Origin: Anaerolineae bacterium
GTDB taxonomy: Bacteria > Chloroflexota > Anaerolineae > Aggregatilineales > Phototrophicaceae
Reading direction: 5' to 3'
NCBI GenBank assembly: GCA_022824465.1
Contig: JAJDZV010000004.1
Span: 248,001 to 312,000 of the forward strand
Length of the DNA stretch: 64,000 nucleotides
The stretch's first letter is position 1. The number at the start of each line of letters is the position of its first letter. Positions 17,277-25,442 of the stretch are shown piece after piece. Under the pieces are notes generated by a model. It ran no database searches and was not told where the DNA came from. It saw only the letters and a program-made list of their open reading frames with translations. The position numbers and the translations under genes are program-made.

Positions 17277-17397
17277 CGCCTCGTTGCCGCGCGACCCAAG
17301 CTACCATTGCAACATAATGCGGCGAGCGCGATGTGCGGCATGACTATCCGCGTCAGCGCCATTTGCGCGTCAATTGGCAGCCAGGCAATAGACTCGA

Positions 17398-18936
17398 TCA
17401 AGCGATGCTGACCATGCTGACCAGATTGGTCGCCAGGGGGTAAAAGATGCCAAACACAAGCGTCCCCGCCAGTGCGATATTGATCGCCCAACGGACGTAA
17501 TGCGTATCCAGCGGCGGGTGCAATTCGCCAGCGCCGTCGCGCAAGTACATGTTGACCACCACCCGAATGTAGTAAAAGGCGCTCACCACGCTGGTTAATA
17601 CGCCAATGACGGCCAAGCCGAAGAGCCCGGCCTGCACCGCCGCCGAGAAGATCATGAACTTGCCGACAAAGCCCGCGGTCAAGGGAACGCCGGTCAAACT
17701 TAGCATGAAGATCGCCATCGCCATCGCCAGCAGAGGACGCGACTGCGCCAAGCCGCTGATGTCATCTATATTCCCGCCGCTTCCGTCTTCCCGCTCGATG
17801 GTCATTACTACAGCGAAGGCGCCGAGGTTTGTGAACATATAGGCAAGCATATAGACCAACGCGCCTTGAGTCGCGGCATCAATCACATTGGCGCTCCCGG
17901 CCGCAGCCACCGCTACCATAATATAGCCGGCGTGCGCGATAGATGAATACGCCAGCATCCGTTTAAGATTGCGCTGGGAAATCGCGACGAAGTTGCCAAG
18001 CACCAGCGTGAGGATCGCGATGATGGTGGCTGTCGCTTGCCAGGCGACGGCGTCGCCGTCCGCCAGCGCCAGCACGGATAGTCCGGTGATAAGAACTCGC
18101 AGCAAAGCCGCGAACCCGCCGATCTTGGCTGTAACGCTCATGAAAGCGGTGACGGGCGTGGGCGCGCCTTCATAGACATCGGGCGTCCACATATGGAAGG
18201 GCACAACCGCCACTTTGAAACCCAAGCCAACTATTAGCAGGGCGGTTCCGACTAGCAGATAAAAGGTCGCGGATGACGTGCCGCCGACGATGCCGCCAAC
18301 CATATCGAATATCTGCGGGATGTTTGTCGTGCCGGTCGCGCCGTAGATCAGCGCCGCGCCGAAGACCAGAAACGCGCTGGAGAATGCGCCCAAGATGAAA
18401 TACTTCATGCCGCTCTCTTCGGACTTCAGCGCCAAATCGCTGCCGTCGTTCTTTATCGAGCGGAAAGCCGCCAGAATGTACAAGGGGATGCTTAGCAATT
18501 CGAGGGCGACGAAGACCATGATCAAATCGTTGGCGCCAACCATGAACATGGCGCCGGCCGACGAAATCAGCGCAAGGACGTAGTATTCGCCGCGATGTAT
18601 ACCCGCGCGCTTGAGGTAATCCCGACTCATCAGCACGGCAATCAGCGTGGCGACCAGAATCACAAAGTTTAGGAAGCCAGTAAAGGCATCGGCAATGAAC
18701 ATGCCATAGAGCGCAACTCGCTCGCCTTCTGCCGGCGAATAGACACCGATATTCGCTACGAAGCTGATGCCCAAGCCAAGGCACGCCAGAATCGGCGTCC
18801 AGTGCTGCCGCTCTTCATCAACGAACAGGTCGACGATGACCAACAGCAGAGTCCACGCCAGCAGGAGTGTGCCGGGAAGGGTCGAAACCAGGTTGGACTC
18901 GGCGAGAAACTCGGCGATTGTCGGCGACTCAAACAT
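17398..18936 (-). CDS. nuoN: NADH-quinone oxidoreductase subunit N
   Basis: 512 residues, about 14 transmembrane helices. One of three Mrp-antiporter-like proton-pumping subunits of complex I. The buried Glu of the first half appears in VALELLSIPLYIL and the broken-helix Lys/His region in KVAVVPFHMWTPDVYEGAPTPVTAF. ATG 18936 is preferred over GTG 18942 because TAGGAG then stands 5 bases upstream; that TAG is also the nuoM stop. It is the last gene of the operon. Confidence 0.95.
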   Translation of the reverse strand: MFESPTIAEFLAESNLVSTLPGTLLLAWTLLLVIVDLFVDEERQHWTPILACLGLGISFVANIGVYSPAEGERVALYGMFIADAFTGFLNFVILVATLIAVLMSRDYLKRAGIHRGEYYVLALISSAGAMFMVGANDLIMVFVALELLSIPLYILAAFRSIKNDGSDLALKSEESGMKYFILGAFSSAFLVFGAALIYGATGTTNIPQIFDMVGGIVGGTSSATFYLLVGTALLIVGLGFKVAVVPFHMWTPDVYEGAPTPVTAFMSVTAKIGGFAALLRVLITGLSVLALADGDAVAWQATATIIAILTLVLGNFVAISQRNLKRMLAYSSIAHAGYIMVAVAAAGSANVIDAATQGALVYMLAYMFTNLGAFAVVMTIEREDGSGGNIDDISGLAQSRPLLAMAMAIFMLSLTGVPLTAGFVGKFMIFSAAVQAGLFGLAVIGVLTSVVSAFYYIRVVVNMYLRDGAGELHPPLDTHYVRWAINIALAGTLVFGIFYPLATNLVSMVSIA

Positions 18937-18944
18937 GCTCACTC

Positions 18945-20552
18945 CTAGCCAACGAACATGGCGACGATCTTGTCCACCGAAACATCCAACAGATTGAAGA
19001 AGACGATCGGCTGCAAGCCCATCCAGAATACCATGATGATGATTGGGATATAGGCCGCTTTCTCATACCAGGTCAGCGTGTAGCCCGCTTCATCAGCCAG
19101 CGGCTTCTTGAGGTCGCCCATGAAGACGTGCTGGAACATCTTGAGTAGATAGACCGCGGCCAAAATCACGCCGAGCGTGCCAAAGAGCGTGAAGGCGAAA
19201 CCGAGGTAATCGCTGCCAAGCGAACCAAGCAGAATCGTGAATTCGCCAATGAAACCGTTGAGACCGGGCAACCCCATACTGCTCAAGGAGATGACCAGGC
19301 TAATCGCGCCGAATAGCGGCATTACCTTCCATATCCCGCCGTAATCCGCCATTTCCTTGGTATGCCAGCGTTCGTAAAGCATGCCGACGATCAAGAAGAG
19401 GCCGCCGGTGCTGATGCCGTGATTGACCATTTGCAGGGTCGCGCCTTGCAAGCCTTGTGAATTTAGCGCGAAAATGCCCAGCACAACGAAACCCAAGTGG
19501 CTAACGGACGAGTACGCCACCAGCTTCTTAACGTTGTCTTGCGCATAGCTAACCCATGCGCCGTAGATGATGCCGACCACGCCCAGAAAAGCGATGGTCG
19601 GCGCCCAAGCTACGGTCGCCTCCGGGAACAGGTTCAGGTTGAAGCGCACAATGCCATAGGTGCCCATTTTCAGCAGCACGCCTGCCAAGATGACTGAGCC
19701 GGCGGTTGGCGCTTGCACATGAGCGTCGGGCAGCCAGCTGTGGAAGGGGAAGATCGGCACCTTGATCGCGAAGGCCACCAGGAAACCCAGGAAGAGGAAA
19801 CTCTCGACCGAGTCCAGCAGGAAGCCGGCATCCTCGCCTTCGCCATCGGGACCGAGCGCATCCCAATAGGTGCCCTCGCCATCAAAATTCTGCACCATTT
19901 CAATCACACCGACATCGCCGCCGGCGCTGTACGTGCTGAAGGTGCCAGAACGGTTGCCGACGTAAAGTATGGCGATCAGCATTAGGATCGAACCCGCCAT
20001 CGTATACAAGAAGAACTTGACGGCGGCGTAGATGCGCTCTTCCGCGCCCCAAATGCCGATAAGGAAGTACATCGGCACAAGCGTCACTTCCCAGAAGACG
20101 TAGAAAATGATGAGATCGTGAACGACGAATACGCCGATCATTGACCATTCGAGCAGCATCAAGAATATGTAGTAGAGCTTTTCGCGGCCCCGCTCCTCAA
20201 AGATGTGACTGCCGAAGGATCCGAGGATCGCGATCGGCATGATGAAGGTCGTCAAAAGCACAAGCAGCATCGAGATGCCATCGACGCCGACGAAGTAGCT
20301 GACGTTTATGACGGATTCGCCCAGAGAGATTTCCGCCCAGGTATTGCGCTGCGCCATCTGCAACTCAGCCGAACTCGGGTCGAAGTTGATCCACATTACG
20401 ACTGAAGCGACGAATGTCACCAGGCTCGTGACGAAGGCGACCCATTTCAGATTGCTCTTTTGTGTTTCGCCATTCATGAAGGCCAGAATGGCGAGCCCGA
20501 TCAAGGGCAAAAACAGGGTGATGGTAGTCAGCGAAAGTCCAGTTACGTCCAT
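18945..20552 (-). CDS. nuoM: NADH-quinone oxidoreductase subunit M, with enlarged TM6-TM7 loop
   Basis: 535 residues. Second antiporter-like subunit. The key Glu is in FWEVTLVPMYFLIG and the Lys in FAIKVPIFPFHSWLPDAHVQAPTAG. Between the helix preceding this motif and the next, there are about 50 residues rich in Gly, Asp and Glu (around residues 205-250), about 30 more than in Escherichia coli NuoM. By usual topology this loop is on the outer face. AAGGAG precedes the ATG by about 12 bases. Adjacent to nuoN with 8 bases between the stop and the next ATG. Confidence 0.95.
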   Translation of the reverse strand: MDVTGLSLTTITLFLPLIGLAILAFMNGETQKSNLKWVAFVTSLVTFVASVVMWINFDPSSAELQMAQRNTWAEISLGESVINVSYFVGVDGISMLLVLLTTFIMPIAILGSFGSHIFEERGREKLYYIFLMLLEWSMIGVFVVHDLIIFYVFWEVTLVPMYFLIGIWGAEERIYAAVKFFLYTMAGSILMLIAILYVGNRSGTFSTYSAGGDVGVIEMVQNFDGEGTYWDALGPDGEGEDAGFLLDSVESFLFLGFLVAFAIKVPIFPFHSWLPDAHVQAPTAGSVILAGVLLKMGTYGIVRFNLNLFPEATVAWAPTIAFLGVVGIIYGAWVSYAQDNVKKLVAYSSVSHLGFVVLGIFALNSQGLQGATLQMVNHGISTGGLFLIVGMLYERWHTKEMADYGGIWKVMPLFGAISLVISLSSMGLPGLNGFIGEFTILLGSLGSDYLGFAFTLFGTLGVILAAVYLLKMFQHVFMGDLKKPLADEAGYTLTWYEKAAYIPIIIMVFWMGLQPIVFFNLLDVSVDKIVAMFVG

Positions 20553-20567
20553 GGGAACGCGTTCTCC

Positions 20568-23054
20568 TTAAGCGCCACTTTGGAGCAGAGCCTCAACAAA
20601 TGGAATGAGCATGAATATGATTACAGCGACGACGCCGATGAATAGCACAACCGCGTAGAGTCGCACATAGCCCGTCTGAGACCGGCGCATCCAGTCGGCC
20701 GCGCGCTGTACAAATAGGCCGACGCCGTTTACCGTGCCGTCGACGATGCCCAGATCGATCGGACGGCTCAGCAAGTCGCCGATCGCGTCGAAGCCGCGTT
20801 TGATGATCCGGTCGTGAAAGTAATCGTGCAAGAAGTCCCAATCGACGCGGTCAGCGAGGAATCCAGCCAGTTGATTGAATGGCTTTTCGATGACGGCAAT
20901 GTAGAATTCGTCCCAATAAAGGCGAGCATTCGCCAGCTTGAAGAGTCCGCGCGACGGCTCGCTGGTCTCCAGCTGATCGCGCTTCTCGCTCGCCAAGCCC
21001 TTGCCCTTGTATACGCGATGGGCGACGATAATCGAAACAATGCCCAAAGCCAAGGCGACGCCGGCGATGAGCAAGTTGAAGTCCAGCGAATGTCCGCGTG
21101 AGACGCTGACCAAGCTGTGCTCGAGGAAGTGCTTGAACTCGTAAGGATGGTAGATGCCGTCAAATATCGGCGTCGCCTTTGGGATGTTGATGAAGCCAAT
21201 AATGCAGGTGAAAACCGCCAGCACGACCAAGGGCAGCAACATCGCGCCGCTGCTTTCTGGCGCCCGCTCTGCTGCTTCGCTGCGCGCGTCATCAAAGAAT
21301 ACCAACACCACCTGCCGCCACATGTAGAAGGCGGTGAAAGCAGCCGCGACCAGCAATACGCCAAAGGCAATGAATCCGCTCGTTGCGTTTAGTTCGAAAC
21401 CTTCAAACCAGGCATCAGCCAATATCTCGTCTTTAGACCAGAATCCAGCAAAGGGGAAGATCCCCGCCAAGCCCAAGGTTCCAATCAGGTAGGTCAAATA
21501 CGTGATCGGCATTCGTTTGCGCAAGCCGCCCATATTGCGCATATCTTGCGGATCAAAGTCGTCATCATGGCTCCCGTCGTGATCATCGCTTTGCCCGTGA
21601 TCATGCGCATGATGATGGCCATGTTCAACGCCGTGAATGACTGAACCGCTGCCGAGGAACAGCAGCGCCTTGAAAACGGCGTGCGTCACCAGGTGGAACA
21701 TCGCGGCGACGTGCGCGCCAATGCCGACGGCCGCTACCATGAATCCCAGCTGCGAGATTGTCGAGTAGGCCAGCACACGCTTGATATCCCACTGTCCCAG
21801 CGCAATGAATCCGGCAACTAAAGCCGTTCCCGCGCCGACCAAGGTGATAATCAATCCCAACACGTAACCGGCGTGATTGAGCTCCCACAAGAACACGTTC
21901 GAGCGCACCAACAGATAGACGCCAGCAGTTACCATCGTCGCGGCGTGGATCAAGGCGCTCACCGGCGTGGGACCAGCCATCGCATCCGGCAGCCAGACGA
22001 AGAGCGGAATCTGCGCCGACTTGCCGGCCACGCCAAGCAGCATAAAGAGCGCGATCAGGAAGATTGCGTCTTCAAGGGCGATCTGGAATCCGCCGAAATC
22101 TACCACTTCGCTCTTGCCGAATCGCTCAGTCGTCTGTCCAAACACGCCGAGCAGCTCGGTATCAAAGCGGTGGTTGTCACAATAGAGCGCGCGAATGTCG
22201 TTCGCCAAGGGATTTGATGCGCTGTGTTCGTCAGCCGCGTGTTCGTCATGACCGCCAGCGGACGCCGGCAGGCACTCGTATTTGCCGCCGTGCCCCTCAT
22301 CGGCCGCGGATTCCGCTTCAGTCTTATGCTCATCTTCAACGCTGTGCTCAACCAGTCGATTATGCTCACGCCAATTGACCAGGTATTTCGCTTCGGTATT
22401 GGGCAGCTCGCCCGCCTTGAAAAAGTCAAGCGTGCCAAAGGTCCAGAAGATGAGAAACATCGCCATAAGCAGGCCGAAGTCGCCAATGCGATTGACGATG
22501 AAGGCTTTGCGCGCGGCGTTGCTGTTCTTCCAACCTTCGGGCGCCTTCTTGTCCCACCAGAAACCGATTAGAAGGAAGGAGCAAAGGCCAACGCCTTCCC
22601 AACCCACGAAAAGCATCAAGAAGTTATTCGCCGTCACCAGGACCAACATGAAAGCCAGAAACATATTCAGGTAGGCGAAGAAACGCGGATACCATTTGTC
22701 GCCGTGCATATAACCGCGGGCGTACATGTGAATTAGCGAGCCGACGCCGGTGACCACCAGCATCATCGTCACGCTTAGCGAATCCACACGCATCTGCCAG
22801 GAGATCTCCAAACCGATCGACTCGATGCGCAGCCAGCCATCAAAGAATGGCGGATTGACGACGGCGGCGCTTCCGTTCGTGCCTGTCACCCAGGAGAGCA
22901 AGAACAGCGACACAATGAAGGCAAATATCGAGGCGAAGCAGCCGATGTAGCCCGACCACTTCTCTCCAAGTCGAGCGCCAAAGAAGAAGTTGATTATCGC
23001 CCCGAGCGCGGGAACGAATATCACCAGTGGTACCAAAAGCGGCAGATTTTCCAT
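20568..23054 (-). CDS. nuoL: NADH-quinone oxidoreductase subunit L, with two large insertions
   Basis: 828 residues; 610-680 is usual. It is the distal antiporter-like subunit with the lateral helix. The core motifs are intact: WEGVGLCSFLLIGFWW and GKSAQIPLFVWLPDAMAGPTPVSALIHAATMVTAG. Insertion one (about residues 215-325) sits between TM6 and TM7 and is acidic, His-rich and contains two Cys; E. coli has about 25 residues here. Insertion two (about 475-505) is a His/Asp-rich run between later helices, at a place where other NuoL proteins also vary. The C-terminal part (about 650-828) carries the lateral helix and final anchor. The reading frame is uninterrupted. Confidence 0.95.
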   Translation of the reverse strand: MENLPLLVPLVIFVPALGAIINFFFGARLGEKWSGYIGCFASIFAFIVSLFLLSWVTGTNGSAAVVNPPFFDGWLRIESIGLEISWQMRVDSLSVTMMLVVTGVGSLIHMYARGYMHGDKWYPRFFAYLNMFLAFMLVLVTANNFLMLFVGWEGVGLCSFLLIGFWWDKKAPEGWKNSNAARKAFIVNRIGDFGLLMAMFLIFWTFGTLDFFKAGELPNTEAKYLVNWREHNRLVEHSVEDEHKTEAESAADEGHGGKYECLPASAGGHDEHAADEHSASNPLANDIRALYCDNHRFDTELLGVFGQTTERFGKSEVVDFGGFQIALEDAIFLIALFMLLGVAGKSAQIPLFVWLPDAMAGPTPVSALIHAATMVTAGVYLLVRSNVFLWELNHAGYVLGLIITLVGAGTALVAGFIALGQWDIKRVLAYSTISQLGFMVAAVGIGAHVAAMFHLVTHAVFKALLFLGSGSVIHGVEHGHHHAHDHGQSDDHDGSHDDDFDPQDMRNMGGLRKRMPITYLTYLIGTLGLAGIFPFAGFWSKDEILADAWFEGFELNATSGFIAFGVLLVAAAFTAFYMWRQVVLVFFDDARSEAAERAPESSGAMLLPLVVLAVFTCIIGFINIPKATPIFDGIYHPYEFKHFLEHSLVSVSRGHSLDFNLLIAGVALALGIVSIIVAHRVYKGKGLASEKRDQLETSEPSRGLFKLANARLYWDEFYIAVIEKPFNQLAGFLADRVDWDFLHDYFHDRIIKRGFDAIGDLLSRPIDLGIVDGTVNGVGLFVQRAADWMRRSQTGYVRLYAVVLFIGVVAVIIFMLIPFVEALLQSGA

Positions 23055-23084
23055 ATCTTAAGCGCCTCTTACGACGGCAATCGG

Positions 23085-23393
23085 CTAGCCTTGCATTTGA
23101 CGCAGTTCGTCAATGTTGATGCTCTGGCGTTCGCGGAAAATGTTCACGATCAATGCCAAGCCTATGGCGACCTCAGCCGCGGCCACCGTCATCACAAAGA
23201 ACACGAAGACATGCCCGTTGACTTGCCCCCATTCGCGCGCGAAAGCCACCAGCGCCAGATTTGCCGAATTCAGCATCAATTCAACCGACATGAAGAGCAG
23301 AATCGCATTGCGCCGCATAAGGACGCCGAGCGCCCCCATCAGGAAAAGCACCATGCTGAGTACTATATATGGCTCGGCGCCGATTGGGTTCAT
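23085..23393 (-). CDS. nuoK: NADH-quinone oxidoreductase subunit K
   Basis: 102 residues, three transmembrane helices, standard size. The two conserved buried Glu residues of the proton path are in [13 protein letters not shown] and [14 protein letters not shown]. It is located between nuoL and nuoJ, 19 bases after the nuoJ stop, as in the canonical operon. Confidence 0.95.
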   Translation of the reverse strand: MNPIGAEPYIVLSMVLFLMGALGVLMRRNAILLFMSVELMLNSANLALVAFAREWGQVNGHVFVFFVMTVAAAEVAIGLALIVNIFRERQSINIDELRQMQG

Positions 23394-23412
23394 TGCCTAA
23401 GGTCTCCCGCCT

Positions 23413-24801
23413 TTACTCGGCTGCCTTGTCATCGCCGCCGCCGGGCAGCTTGGCCATATACTCCCCGCTCAAAACATCAGCGCCGGTCTGCTGGGCGATC
23501 ACGCTAACCAACGGACGGTTGACGCGGCGACGACGGTTGATGCGGCGGCGTTCCGCCTGCGCCAAAGCATCAGGCCGCGCCAAGACTATCACGCCGATCA
23601 AAGCCACCAGCAGCAGCATGCCGACCAGCATCACCGGCAAGACATAATCGATGAAAAGGACCTGCCCCACAGACTCGGGGCTGCCAAATGCCGGAACGGC
23701 AAATGCCGTGAAGACCGCCGCTCGATAGCTCCCCTGACTTCCGGGAACGCCCGGTTCCCGCACGAGAACGCGCGTCTCGATTACGCCACGCTCCGCTTCG
23801 TAGTCCGCCAGCGTGCGCAGAATCGCTTGATCCTGATCAACGAATGCCAGATTGTACGAGCCCTCTTCAAGCTCAAGGCTGGTCTGCTGTCCCGAAGGCA
23901 AATGCGCGATTAAGACACGATGCGGAATCAGCGAATTGCAGGAGTCGTCTTCGCATAAGCTGCGGCGCGCCGTGTACTGACCGACATCGACGAGCGCTAC
24001 CTGCCGGTCCGTCACCGCGTTAAAGACAGACAGCCGCATCTTGCCGACAGCCGGCGCGCGGACATCATCCTCCAACAGCGCCACAGCAACGACTCCCTCC
24101 GCATTCTCATAGAACACCGCCGAATGCGCCGAATCAGTCGTCAAGGTCAGGCTTTCGCTAAGCATGGGACTGGTGGCAAAGCCCGCAAGTTCTACACCGG
24201 CAATCGCGGTATATTCGCCCGCTGGCAATTCAGCATAATTCGCTATCGCGTCGCGCGTGTAGTCGTAGGCAACGTCGTCGATTCGCCAATCGGCCGAAGC
24301 GTCGTCGGCGCTGTCCAGCATAACGGTACCCGTAACGATGCCTGCCATAGTGACAGTCTGGCCCATGTCCTCGATGGTAAAGGGCTCGTTATCGCCGCCG
24401 GGAATTGCATTGATGACTCGCAGCCGCGCGCTGGTCGCCGGCGGCTCGGCTCTCTCATCGCTCAACATGTTGGAGGCGAGCGGGAAGGCAAATATCAGCA
24501 GTAATATGATGGCGACGGCTGTGCCAGCGAAGCCAAGCCAACGCATGCGCCCGGATGTATCGGTTGTCGCCTCCGCGCCCAGCAGCATGATGACAAATAA
24601 GAACAGCACCATGATGGCGCCGGTGTATACCGTTACCTGCACCATCGCAAGGAAGGGCGCATCCAGCATCAAATACAGAAAGGCGACGCAGCCGAAATTG
24701 ACGATCAAAAAGAGCGCGCTATGTACTGCGTTTTGCCGCGTGAGCATCATGCCAGCCGCCAAGACCGCCACAAAGCTCACTATCAAAAACAACCATTCCA
24801 T
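23413..24801 (-). CDS. nuoJ: NADH-quinone oxidoreductase subunit J with inserted tandem DUF4397-like domains
   Basis: 462 residues; 165-200 is usual. TM1-TM3 (residues 1-75, including VQVTVYTGAIMVLFLFVIMLLG with the pi-bulge region) and TM4 (about 90-110) are normal, and TM5 with its lead-in SVGQVLFIDYVLPVMLVGMLLL is normal. Between TM4 and TM5, about residues 112-372 form a soluble beta-rich insert with two similar modules, opening RLRVINAIPG (from 127) and MRLSVFNAV. Each has the LPAGEYTAIAG / LEEGSYNLAFV pattern typical of the DUF4397 extracellular fold. The second contains a Cys pair (CEDDSC). NuoJ topology (N-out, five helices) puts this loop on the outer face. The frame is continuous and flanked by true NuoJ sequence. 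Confidence 0.93.
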   Translation of the reverse strand: MEWLFLIVSFVAVLAAGMMLTRQNAVHSALFLIVNFGCVAFLYLMLDAPFLAMVQVTVYTGAIMVLFLFVIMLLGAEATTDTSGRMRWLGFAGTAVAIILLLIFAFPLASNMLSDERAEPPATSARLRVINAIPGGDNEPFTIEDMGQTVTMAGIVTGTVMLDSADDASADWRIDDVAYDYTRDAIANYAELPAGEYTAIAGVELAGFATSPMLSESLTLTTDSAHSAVFYENAEGVVAVALLEDDVRAPAVGKMRLSVFNAVTDRQVALVDVGQYTARRSLCEDDSCNSLIPHRVLIAHLPSGQQTSLELEEGSYNLAFVDQDQAILRTLADYEAERGVIETRVLVREPGVPGSQGSYRAAVFTAFAVPAFGSPESVGQVLFIDYVLPVMLVGMLLLVALIGVIVLARPDALAQAERRRINRRRRVNRPLVSVIAQQTGADVLSGEYMAKLPGGGDDKAAE

Positions 24802-24836
24802 ACGAGCTAGTTCCCACGATGAATGCGATTGCGCAC

Positions 24837-24863
24837 TTTATCACAAATGACGTCGGCCTTCAA
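24837..24863 (-). promoter_or_regulatory. Possible internal promoter before nuoJ
   Basis: The 94-base nuoI-nuoJ gap is one of the longest in the operon. On the minus strand it contains TTGAAG, a short 15-base spacer and TGT-GATAAA (extended -10). Weak; could be a spacer only. Confidence 0.22.
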
Positions 24864-24895
24864 TTTGCAACCTTGATTCGCGCGCGATAGCGTCG

Positions 24896-25390
24896 TTAAG
24901 TCGGATCTTCCATATCGGGTATCGACCGATCAAAGGCGCCCGGGGGCACCTCCTGTGGCGTGCCGGCCGCCCCTTCAATCGGCGGATCGATCAGCATATC
25001 TTTGACGTAAATGGCATCGCGCCGGTCGGTGAATGACATTTGATGCTCGTGACCAAGCTGAATCGCTTCGGTCGGACAGGCGTCTTCGCAATAGCCGCAA
25101 TAAATGCAGCGGAGCATGTTGATCTCGTAGGTCTTGGCGTAGCGCTCGCCCGGGCTATAGCGCTCTTCGTCGGTGTTCTCCGCCGCCTCAACCCAAATCG
25201 CGTCGGCCGGGCAGGCGGCCGCGCAAAGCGAACAACCGATGCATTTCTCCAGGCCGTTTTCATAACGGCGCAGATGATGACGCCCTTTGTAGCGATCGTG
25301 GAATTTCTGCACTTGTTCCGGATACTGCACGGTAACGGCATCATCCATCAAATGCTTCAGGGTAGTGGCAAATCCTTTGACAACATGCAT
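24896..25390 (-). CDS. nuoI: NADH-quinone oxidoreductase subunit I (2 x [4Fe-4S])
   Basis: 164 residues. Carries the N6a and N6b clusters that pass electrons to NuoB. The two ferredoxin motifs are CIGCSLCAAACPADAI and CIYCGYCEDACPTEAI. Peripheral arm, cytoplasmic side. Normal length. The gene follows nuoH with a 52-base gap. Confidence 0.96.
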   Translation of the reverse strand: MHVVKGFATTLKHLMDDAVTVQYPEQVQKFHDRYKGRHHLRRYENGLEKCIGCSLCAAACPADAIWVEAAENTDEERYSPGERYAKTYEINMLRCIYCGYCEDACPTEAIQLGHEHQMSFTDRRDAIYVKDMLIDPPIEGAAGTPQEVPPGAFDRSIPDMEDPT

Positions 25391-25442
25391 CTTGGGAACC
25401 CTCTTGCTCTACGACGCCAAGTAAACTTTCGTCCGGCCTGCC

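Noticed and set aside
21530..21640. His-rich stretch in NuoL as a separate metal-binding gene
   Set aside because: It is in frame within NuoL, between recognisable NuoL segments.
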